From the NCBI GenBank assembly GCA_030642005.1, contig DAOWOP010000137.1, positions 1 through 7,330 of the forward strand: a stretch of DNA of 7,330 nt. Direction: 5' to 3'. Below the pieces are notes generated by a model that did not search any database, was not told the DNA's origin, and worked only from the letters and a program-made list of their open reading frames with translations. The position numbers and the translations under genes were made by a program. Shown here in pieces: positions 1 to 5,010 of the stretch. The stretch comes from Planctomycetales bacterium (GTDB lineage: Bacteria > Planctomycetota > Phycisphaerae > SM23-33). Every line of letters starts with the position of its first letter. Position 1 is the stretch's first letter.

Positions 1-4
1 AGCG

Positions 5-30
5 GCCTCATCGGGGCCGGTGGATGAGGC
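5..30. repeat. Short inverted repeat at the window edge
   Basis: GCCTCATC (5-12) pairs with GATGAGGC (23-30) around a 10-nt GC-rich loop, only 7 nt from the nested palindrome at 38-94. It may be part of the same structured element or the end of a neighbouring gene's terminator outside the window. Confidence 0.5.
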
Positions 31-37
31 AGGCCGT

Positions 38-94
38 CGCGTAGCCTGAATCTCCAGTCGCCCCTCCGGGGCTCCTTCCGATTCAGGCTACGCG
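38..94. repeat. Nested palindrome (15-bp perfect inverted repeat with inner hairpin)
   Basis: CGCGTAGCCTGAATC at 38-52 is the exact reverse complement of 80-94. Inside the 27-nt spacer a second hairpin pairs GCCCC (60-64) with GGGGC (68-72) around TCC. The two-level architecture suggests a REP-like or small non-autonomous mobile element, or a structured RNA end. No T-tract follows on either strand. Confidence 0.75.
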
Positions 95-325
95 GTTATG
101 ATTGAGGCAAACGAAATTACAGAAACTATGTTGCACTACTTTTTTTCTTCCTTTTTTCTTTTGTCAGGTTTGTCATTTTACTGCTCCTTGTTTAGTTTCC
201 TCGTTCGAATTAAATTCTCCGTTGTTGTTCCTCTTGCTTGCCTCCGTCATTCTCCGTTGTTTCACATTTTCTTATCACCTCCTTTGCGCCGAGAAGGATT
301 CCGCTTTCCGTTATTTCCGTATATT

Positions 326-375
326 CCGGCCAGGCGCGGGTCTCGGCGCAGTCCCATGAGTCCGCGTCCGGCCGG
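326..375 (-). terminator. Hairpin just downstream of the prepilin-like gene
   Basis: 326-340 pairs with 361-375 (CCGGCC/GGCCGG outer part, CGCGG/CCGCG inner part) with one A-C mismatch, two G-U pairs and a 20-nt loop. It begins 9 nt after the stop codon of the gene. The following minus-strand bases (AATATACGG) are A-rich, not a U-tract, so termination by the intrinsic mechanism is uncertain. Confidence 0.45.
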
Positions 376-383
376 TGCGTTTG

Positions 384-1415
384 TCAGGGAAGGACCTCGT
401 TCTTCCCTGTGATGCTATAGAATTTATCTCCCCATTCGCGATTTTTGATGGTCTCGTGAACGTGCTTGCATTCCACGTGTCCATCGCAATAGAGGAAATT
501 GGCGGAACCGCCCATGTCATTGCCGTTAACCTCAAGGTCCTTTCCTATGTGATGTCGTCCCACGGCGTTTGTCTCGATATTGCTGGCGATTAGTCCGTTT
601 TGCTCGTTGATGCCCTCTGCGCTCATCAGGTCGTTGGGGTCCGGATAGATAAACCCGGAGTGATTGAGGGCATCGTTGTAGACGTCTTTTGTAGCCAGGC
701 TGAGGTGGCAGAATGGCTGGATCGGTCTGTGGCTCTTGACCAGCAAGCCGCCGCCGCCCTGGGATATAGCCACTGCCCTCCAGTTGTTGTTGAATTCGGT
801 TGCGAGGATGGTTCCGGAGGCATTCCGGATATCGTCTGGACATACAAGTCGGTTGACGCGCGGTCCGCCGTAAGCCAGGCCGGTCGTGAACTTGTTGCGT
901 GGGATGATGGCTGCGTTTGCGACGAAACCCACACGCGCCGGCTGCTGATCGACGTACCCGTTCGGGCTGGTATTGCCGAGATCGTCTATTTGACCTTTTT
1001 CCCAGTCACCCGCCTGGGGACCCGGATTTGTACGGGGTGCGCCACCCTTCTTCATAGAGGGGCATTGAAAAAACTTCTCATTATAGTTCCGCCCCAGGAC
1101 CATCTTTGACCAGTGTAGATAACCGCGCGGTTTGCTGGTGTCCTGGTCACCGCTGCCGGTGCCCCATGTGCCGTCGGTGCAGGGATAAGCGTACGAGGCC
1201 GGAAAGCGGTCGTATATGGTGGTGTAGATCATCAGCATTGACCCGACCGACCGCATGTTGGCGGCGCAGACCGTCTGACGTGCCAGTTCCTTGGCGGCGC
1301 CCAGGCTCGGCAGCAGGATGCTCACCAGCAGCGCGATGATCGCAACGACCACCAACAGTTCCACCAGGGTGAAACCTTTGCCTTTGCCCTGTCGCGTTTT
1401 CAGTTTTTGTTCCAT
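384..1415 (-). CDS. Prepilin-type N-terminal cleavage/methylation domain protein (pseudopilin-like)
   Basis: Secreted pilin-like or type II secretion pseudopilin-like protein of 343 residues. A short basic leader (MEQKLKTRQGKGKG) is followed by the type IV prepilin peptidase site G14|F15 with TLVELLVV. Glu19 is the conserved fifth residue of the mature protein. A hydrophobic helix (about 15-38, ending SILLPSLG) anchors it before cleavage and assembly. The segment AKELARQTVCAANMRSVGSM is typical of planctomycete family members, as is the C-terminal NFLYCDGHVE (Asp311-Gly312-His313), the 'H-X9-DG' region. The middle is a globular domain with several cysteines and no enzyme motif. The ATG at 1415 has AAGGAG (1424-1429) 8 nt upstream. 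It is transcribed apart from the porin gene. Such genes occur in many copies in planctomycetes, so the specific role is unknown; a link to phosphate uptake is not shown beyond proximity. Confidence 0.94.
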   Translation of the reverse strand: MEQKLKTRQGKGKGFTLVELLVVVAIIALLVSILLPSLGAAKELARQTVCAANMRSVGSMLMIYTTIYDRFPASYAYPCTDGTWGTGSGDQDTSKPRGYLHWSKMVLGRNYNEKFFQCPSMKKGGAPRTNPGPQAGDWEKGQIDDLGNTSPNGYVDQQPARVGFVANAAIIPRNKFTTGLAYGGPRVNRLVCPDDIRNASGTILATEFNNNWRAVAISQGGGGLLVKSHRPIQPFCHLSLATKDVYNDALNHSGFIYPDPNDLMSAEGINEQNGLIASNIETNAVGRHHIGKDLEVNGNDMGGSANFLYCDGHVECKHVHETIKNREWGDKFYSITGKNEVLP

Positions 1416-1851
1416 CGTAGAGACTCCTTATATAACCAACCGTGAACCATTCCGGCGGCAAGGCTCCACCGCCTCGCCATGACACCAGTATCATAGAGTG
1501 TGATTATTCAGGCATTACGAAGGGCAAGTTAAAAGAGCGTTATTTAACGAGGCGGGGTCACGATCTCTGGAGACAAGGAGATCAACGGCAGACGACTTGG
1601 AAAACGCGATTCGAGAGAACGCCGAGCGAACGAGCAGGTCGGGCGCGCTTGCCCGACAATTTGCTAAAGGGCAGCGGCCTACGACCGCGAACATTGTCGC
1701 CGCTGCCGGTACCAGGAGAATTGCCTCTGCGATGTCGGCCAGTTTTTCATAGGTGGTTGACTGCGACATTTTGCCAGGTCAACCGGCCTGTCCCTCCGCA
1801 GGCCGGTTGACCTTGATCCCCTCGTCTTTTCCCTCCCAGGTCGCACCGATG
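1416..1851. other. 436-bp gap between porin and prepilin genes
   Basis: No convincing gene. Besides the hairpin at 1776-1813, a 7-bp stem GTCGGGC/GCCCGAC (1638-1644 with 1651-1657) is present. The minus-strand frame 1515-1769 (84 codons, starting MSQSTTYEKLADIAEAILLV) has a protein-like first third with a possible membrane helix. Its remainder is rich in Ser, Arg and Leu without recognisable motif, and its ATG follows the hairpin without a ribosome site, so it is not called. The prepilin gene must have its promoter here. On the minus strand, TTAACT (1532-1527) and AATAAT (1508-1503) are 18 nt apart and could be -35 and -10 elements, but this is weak. ATAAGGAG before 1415 is the ribosome site. 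Confidence 0.5.
1776..1813 (-). terminator. Hairpin downstream of the porin gene (possible terminator)
   Basis: A perfect 15-bp stem pairs 1776-1790 with 1799-1813 around an 8-nt loop (TCCCTCCG on the + strand). It starts 38 nt after the porin stop codon. The base after the stem on the minus strand is GGCAAAATG rather than a U-tract, so it may be a transcript-end stabiliser or a non-canonical terminator rather than a standard intrinsic one. Confidence 0.5.
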
Positions 1852-3147
1852 TTAGAATTTCCAGGCCAGGTCGGCCTGAACTGTGGTATTACGTTCGTTC
1901 TGGTCGTTTCCTGTAACCGGTTCGGTCCAGAGAACCTTTCCGCCAATGGTCAGCGAATCGGTCAGGTTGTACTTTGCGCCCCAGGTGTGGCCTTTGCGGT
2001 TGGCGCCTCCGAAGTCGCTGTCATTGAACTCGCCCGGCGTACAGTTGGCCTCAATGTAGGCGTACTTGTATCCGGCGGACCAGTCGCCTTTTTTCTTGTT
2101 CTTCCCGACTTTCAGGCCAAAGGCGTAACCATCGGACTGGTTGTCGTAACCTCTTGAGCCATCCGAGTCGCCGCAGTTGTGAACCCAGTCGAAATAGGTG
2201 CTCATCGGCAGGCCGAAGGCTTTAAATCCGACCTTGTTGGTCAGGTTGAAAACATGGAACTGTCCGGCGGCAAGTTCTCCGTCGGCGTTGACATTGTTAC
2301 CGTTGGCGCCACGGTAGTTATTGTTGATGTGATCATAATCGTAGAACGTACCGGCACAGGTCCACTTGATGTCCTTGGCGAGTTTCCAGTTAAAACCGGC
2401 TTGGTAGGCAACCAGTATGGCATCGTGGTCGCGGTTGTTTTCTTCCACTACGAAGTAACCGATGCCGGCGAAGGGTTCGACGTTGCCCATCTTGTGCTTG
2501 TACTGTACCCAGACGCCTTCGGGGTTCAAGTCAGAGTCCCAGACCAGGTCCGTGTGAACCATTGTTTTTTTCATCTTTCCGCCGATGATCGTGAAACCCT
2601 TCAACTGCTTGGGGGTGTACTTCGCATAGGCCAGGTCGATCCAGATGTTCTTTTTCGAGAAACTGGTGTCGAAGGTCTGATTGGTCGATGTTGGGGAATC
2701 GTTGGAACCACTGGTCAGGCGGAAACCGACTTCCATTTGATCCTCAAGCCATGTTTTTTTGAATCCGAATCTCAGGCGGAACCTGGCGCGATTACGGTCC
2801 TTCCGGCTTCTTCCGCTGAAACAGTCGGTTTGGTAGCGAAGTCGCAGGTCGCCGGAGAATTTCAGATTGTCAAGCCACTTCGGACCGGCGGAGCGATGAT
2901 CGGCATCGAGGTTCATTTCCTTGATTACTTCGCGGATTGCTTCGCGTCGGGCCTTTTCGAGATGCTGTTGGTCCTGCTGCGATTCCAACTCAGCCAGGCG
3001 ACGTTCCTGGTCCTTAAGCCGCATCTTCAGGGCCTTGATAGTGATTTGAATGTCCCGACTGTCCGGTGGAGGGGCGCTCCTTGCGACTGCTGCGACTATG
3101 CCCAACAGCAACGCACCCACTGCAATTCTCACGATAATCTCTCGCAT
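1852..3147 (-). CDS. Outer-membrane 'putative porin', probable phosphate-starvation channel
   Basis: Predicted outer-membrane beta-barrel porin of 431 residues. An N-terminal signal peptide (REIIVR, hydrophobic about 8-21, ARSA cut near 25) is followed by a charged coiled coil (about 30-80) that could form a periplasmic trimer stalk. From about residue 95, amphipathic strands alternate, beginning LKFSGDLRLRYQTD and RNRARFRLRFGF, a start typical of the planctomycete/Bacteroidota 'putative porin' family (Porin_5-like). The last strand ends VQADLAWKF, with the terminal aromatic residue used by the BAM machinery. Four cysteines (109, 264, 325, 369) are present. The ATG at 3147 has AAAGGAG (3154-3160) 6 nt upstream. 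A Pho-box-like array precedes it and the pst-phoU genes lie just upstream, so a role in phosphate or polyphosphate entry, analogous to OprP/OprO, is inferred. Selectivity cannot be read from sequence; a general porin remains possible. Confidence 0.92.
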   Translation of the reverse strand: MREIIVRIAVGALLLGIVAAVARSAPPPDSRDIQITIKALKMRLKDQERRLAELESQQDQQHLEKARREAIREVIKEMNLDADHRSAGPKWLDNLKFSGDLRLRYQTDCFSGRSRKDRNRARFRLRFGFKKTWLEDQMEVGFRLTSGSNDSPTSTNQTFDTSFSKKNIWIDLAYAKYTPKQLKGFTIIGGKMKKTMVHTDLVWDSDLNPEGVWVQYKHKMGNVEPFAGIGYFVVEENNRDHDAILVAYQAGFNWKLAKDIKWTCAGTFYDYDHINNNYRGANGNNVNADGELAAGQFHVFNLTNKVGFKAFGLPMSTYFDWVHNCGDSDGSRGYDNQSDGYAFGLKVGKNKKKGDWSAGYKYAYIEANCTPGEFNDSDFGGANRKGHTWGAKYNLTDSLTIGGKVLWTEPVTGNDQNERNTTVQADLAWKF

Positions 3148-3176
3148 CTGTTGCTCCTTTCAATACTGCGCCTTCA

Positions 3177-3208
3177 GGTTCGAGCCCGTCGGCCGAACGC
3201 TCGACCAA
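3177..3208 (-). other. Small stem-loop in the porin leader
   Basis: In the leader between the Pho-like array and the porin ribosome site, GGTCGAGC can pair with GCTCGAACC with a one-base bulge. The core TCGAGC/GCTCGA pairs 3180-3185 with 3199-3204, and the loop contains a TCGGCCGA palindrome. It ends about 17 nt before the AAAGGAG ribosome site (3154-3160) and could influence translation or stability. No known riboswitch is recognised. Confidence 0.3.
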
Positions 3209-3235
3209 AACCGGACCCGTTACCTGAAAAGGAGT

Positions 3236-3286
3236 GTGCCAAAGAAGTGTTAAGCGAGTATGAAGACCGTGTGAAATGCGTGTTAA
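3236..3286 (-). promoter_or_regulatory. Pho-box-like array of 11-bp-spaced heptamers upstream of the porin gene
   Basis: Read on the minus strand, towards the porin gene, heptamers occur in exact 11-bp register with 4-nt spacers: TTAACAC (3286-3280), TTCACAC (3275-3269), TTCATAC (3264-3258), TTAACAC (3253-3247) and a degenerate TTGGCAC (3242-3236). The first four fit the Bacillus PhoP half-site TT(A/C/T)A(C/T)A. The 7+4 layout is also that of E. coli PhoB boxes, one half-site per helical turn. The array ends about 88 bp before the porin ATG. Its position just after pst-phoU and before a porin gene supports binding by a PhoB/PhoP-type regulator. I see no clear -10 hexamer downstream. No regulator gene is in the window. 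Confidence 0.72.
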
Positions 3287-3290
3287 TATG

Positions 3291-3405
3291 AACAACGTAC
3301 GAGCCGCGACCGTAAGGGAGCGGTCGGCGGAGTCATCATAATCGAATTGACCGCTCCCTTACGGTCGCGGCTCGCACGTTTCCGCAAAGTTCGTACTACG
3401 TTGTT
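3291..3405. repeat. Long palindromic (MITE/REP-like) element at the phoU 3' end
   Basis: A perfect 26-bp inverted repeat pairs 3300-3325 with 3349-3374 around a 23-nt spacer (3326-3348). After one mismatch (3299/3375) the arms extend five more pairs, to 3294 and 3380. A separate outer 9-bp inverted repeat, AACAACGTA at 3291-3299 and its complement at 3397-3405, encloses it and contains the phoU stop codon. The arm core reads GCGACCGTAAGGGAGCGG. From memory, very similar palindromes are frequent in planctomycete genomes; I could not check this. On the minus-strand transcript it would fold into a very stable hairpin just after phoU, but no U-tract follows, so a classical intrinsic terminator is not supported. 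It may still separate the pst operon from the porin gene. Confidence 0.85.
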
Positions 3406-4070
3406 TGCTCGTCGAATGCGTCGGCGTGTCGGATGATGTCTCCGGTTCGCAGGAAGATGATGTCCTCGGCGATGTTGGTGCACAGGTCGCCGGTGCGTTC
3501 CAGTGCTTTGGCGACGTTAATCATTGTCATAGCGGCTTCGACGCCGCCGGTCTTCTTACTTTCGGTATCCAGGACGCTGCGGACGAATAGCCTGTAGGAT
3601 TCGTCAATCAGGTCGTCGGAGTCGATTACGCCCTGAGCGCCGGTTGTGTTGCTGGCGCGAAGCGTTCTTACGGTTCGGCCAAGGGTGTCGGTGGTGGTCT
3701 CTGTGAGCGAATCGAACGAATCGTACCGGCTGAAGTCGATACCATCTTCGACGACGTGTTTAGTGCGTTTGCCGATGCTGGCGGCCAGGTCGGCGATGCG
3801 CTCCAGGTCGCTGTTGACCTTGATGATGGTGCAGATCGTTCGCAGGTCGATGGCCGCCGGCTGATAGAGGGCAAGCAGGCGGATGCACTCCTGCTCAATT
3901 TCCACTTCCTCGCGGTCTATTACCGAGTCATGCAGGTCCACTCGTTGACCTGCTTCGACATCGCCGTCTTTTATCGCGCGCAGTGCGTCGGCCAGGGCCT
4001 GCTCGACACGCATGCCCATCAGGTCCAGGCGAAGCACTACCTTTTCAAGTCGTTCCTGTAGTTCAGCCAT
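3396..4070 (-). CDS. phoU: PhoU, phosphate signalling regulator
   Basis: Cytoplasmic peripheral protein that links the Pst transporter to the Pho two-component sensor and restrains phosphate uptake and Pho signalling when phosphate is plentiful. From ATG 4070 the protein has 224 residues, the usual length. It shows the two PhoU three-helix-bundle repeats with their metal-binding E/DxxxD-type motifs: KVNSDLERIADLAASIG (Glu about 90, Asp about 94) and VAKALERTGDLCTNIAEDIIF (Glu about 191, Asp about 195). The family-typical ALYQPAAIDLRTI precedes the first motif, and GDIIRH lies near the end. An in-frame GTG at 4076 is rejected because of ribosome-site spacing. It is the last gene of the pstCAB-phoU run. 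The final codons and the TAG stop lie in the outer arm of the palindromic element downstream, so the extreme C-terminus (EQTT) may have been supplied by that element. Assignment is firm. Confidence 0.97.
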   Translation of the reverse strand: MAELQERLEKVVLRLDLMGMRVEQALADALRAIKDGDVEAGQRVDLHDSVIDREEVEIEQECIRLLALYQPAAIDLRTICTIIKVNSDLERIADLAASIGKRTKHVVEDGIDFSRYDSFDSLTETTTDTLGRTVRTLRASNTTGAQGVIDSDDLIDESYRLFVRSVLDTESKKTGGVEAAMTMINVAKALERTGDLCTNIAEDIIFLRTGDIIRHADAFDEQTT

Positions 4071-4077
4071 TTTCACA

Positions 4078-4081
4078 CTCC
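4078..4081 (-). promoter_or_regulatory. Ribosome binding site that decides the phoU start
   Basis: GGAG on the minus strand lies 7 nt before the ATG at 4070 but only 1 nt before the in-frame GTG at 4076. Normal spacing therefore selects ATG 4070, two codons inside the longest frame. Confidence 0.7.
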
Positions 4082-4084
4082 GTA

Positions 4085-4948
4085 TCAGCCGAATCGGCCG
4101 GTAATGTAATCTTCGGTCTGTTTGTTTTGCGGGTTTGTAAAGACATCCCGCGTCATGCCATACTCGATAAGGTCTCCCAGGCAGAAGAAAGCCGTCTGGT
4201 CGGATACCCTGGCGGCCTGCTGCATGTTATGGGTAACAATTACGATTGTATAATCGGTCTTGAGTTTGCGGATCAATTCTTCGATCCGTCCGGTCGCTAC
4301 CGGGTCCAGGGCTGAGCACGGCTCGTCCATCAGGAGCACCTTAGGTCCGGTCGCCAACGCTCGTGCAATGCAAAGCCGCTGCTGCTGCCCCCCGGAAAGC
4401 GCCAGCGCCGATTTCTTCAACTCGTCCTTTGCCTCCTCCCACAAAGCGGCGTCATGGAGGCATTTTTCCACGATTTCATCAAGCCGGCTGCGCTTTCGGA
4501 TGCCCTGCAATCGCGGACCGTAGGCGATATTGTCGTAGATGCTTTTGGGGAATGGGTTGGGCCTCTGGAAAACCATGCCCACCTGCTGGCGGAGGTTCAC
4601 CAGGTTAACCCGCTTGTCATATACATCCTGCCCGTTGACTGCGAGTCTTCCGGTTGCGCGCGTATGAGGGATCAGGTCGTTCATCCGGTTGATGCTTCGC
4701 AGGAACGTGCTTTTTCCGCACCCGCTGGGGCCGATAATGGCCGTTACCGCGCGCGGGTAAATGTCCATAGTAATGTCTCGCACGCCCGCCTTCGGGCCAT
4801 AGTAAAGACAGAAACCGTCAGAGACAATCACCGGGCCGCCGGAGGGGATTTCTGTCCGGTCGGCCTGCTCCGGCAGGGCGCTGTGAAATTCGTGCAACTG
4901 CTTCATTTCCGTTACATCAACAACAGGTGTCTGTTCCAGTTCCATCAT
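4085..4948 (-). CDS. pstB: PstB, phosphate ABC transporter ATP-binding protein
   Basis: Cytoplasmic ATPase that drives phosphate import through PstC and PstA. Counting from the ATG at 4948 (287 residues), the ABC signatures are all present: Walker A GPSGCGKST (about 73-81), Q-loop in VFQRPNPFP (Gln about 128), signature LSGGQQQR (184-191), Walker B VLLMDEP (204-210), D-loop SALD (212-215) and switch His in VTHNMQQAARVSD (about 240). DEPCSALDP and VFQRPNPFPKSIYDNIAYG are typical of PstB rather than of other importers. About 40 residues precede the ABC core, slightly long for the family. The frame also opens at TTG 4993, but that start would lie in the heptamer repeat and lacks a ribosome site. 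The tandem ATGs at 4948 and 4945 follow a purine-rich AAGAAG stretch and are preferred, although the ribosome site is weak. phoU begins 14 nt after the stop. Confidence 0.96.
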   Translation of the reverse strand: MMELEQTPVVDVTEMKQLHEFHSALPEQADRTEIPSGGPVIVSDGFCLYYGPKAGVRDITMDIYPRAVTAIIGPSGCGKSTFLRSINRMNDLIPHTRATGRLAVNGQDVYDKRVNLVNLRQQVGMVFQRPNPFPKSIYDNIAYGPRLQGIRKRSRLDEIVEKCLHDAALWEEAKDELKKSALALSGGQQQRLCIARALATGPKVLLMDEPCSALDPVATGRIEELIRKLKTDYTIVIVTHNMQQAARVSDQTAFFCLGDLIEYGMTRDVFTNPQNKQTEDYITGRFG

Positions 4949-4977
4949 GTTTCTTCTTTTTCTTTTATCTGTTTCTA

Positions 4978-5009
4978 AATCCGCAATCCGCAATCCACAA
5001 TCCGCAATC
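4978..5009. repeat. Heptamer tandem repeat between pstA and pstB
   Basis: On the + strand the unit AATCCGC occurs four times in perfect 7-bp register (4978-4984, 4985-4991, 4992-4998 with AATCCAC, 4999-5005), followed by a partial AATC. It starts directly after the pstA stop codon (5011-5013) and fills half of the gap before pstB. On the transcribed strand it reads as repeats of GCGGATT. It resembles the short tandemly repeated heptamers of some cyanobacteria and other bacteria; that comparison is from memory. A role in mRNA processing or pstA/pstB expression balance is only a possibility. Confidence 0.85.
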
Positions 5010-5010
5010 G

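Larger units (their letters stand above)
1..383. other. Left-end region without a convincing gene; SD-rich minus strand
   Basis: No full gene is seen. From about 130 to 290 the minus strand is very purine-rich and carries several Shine-Dalgarno-like sites. AAAGGAGGTGAT (274-285) precedes a bare start-stop ATGTGA (267-262). A 25-codon ORF follows at 250-173 (start MTEASKRNNN), but its GGAG is only 1 nt from the ATG. Its stop overlaps as ATGA with a 16-codon ORF at 176-126 (MTNLTKEKRKKKSSAT) that has AAGGAG 7 nt upstream. These could be chance products of base composition or real leader peptides; no homology is recognised. Hairpins at 5-30, 38-94 and 326-375 occupy the rest. Confidence 0.4.

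Noticed and set aside
274..285. Resemblance of + strand ATCACCTCCTTT to the 3' end of 16S rRNA
   Set aside because: Only a dozen bases match and nothing upstream resembles 16S helices; it is better read as a Shine-Dalgarno-like AAAGGAGGTGAT on the minus strand.
600..1109. + strand open frame of 169 codons opposite the prepilin-like gene
   Set aside because: Antisense shadow; the minus-strand frame carries the prepilin motif, the CDGH motif and a good ribosome site.
1453..1475. Possible riboswitch-like GGCGG/CCGCC stem in the prepilin leader
   Set aside because: The stem is short and I found no conserved core of a known riboswitch class such as c-di-GMP (GEMM).
2179..3291. Long + strand open frame of 370 codons opposite the porin gene
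   Set aside because: It is a shadow of the porin gene: no family signature, no ribosome site, and the opposite frame has a signal peptide, barrel strands and a terminal Phe.
4071..4076. phoU start at GTG 4076
   Set aside because: The GGAG at 4078-4081 is only 1 nt away; ATG 4070 has normal 7-nt spacing.
4949..4993. Longer pstB start at TTG 4993 (302 residues)
   Set aside because: It would begin inside the heptamer tandem repeat, uses a rare start codon, has no ribosome site, and its first 15 residues are low-complexity and basic, unlike PstB. Tandem ATGs at 4948 and 4945 are more likely.
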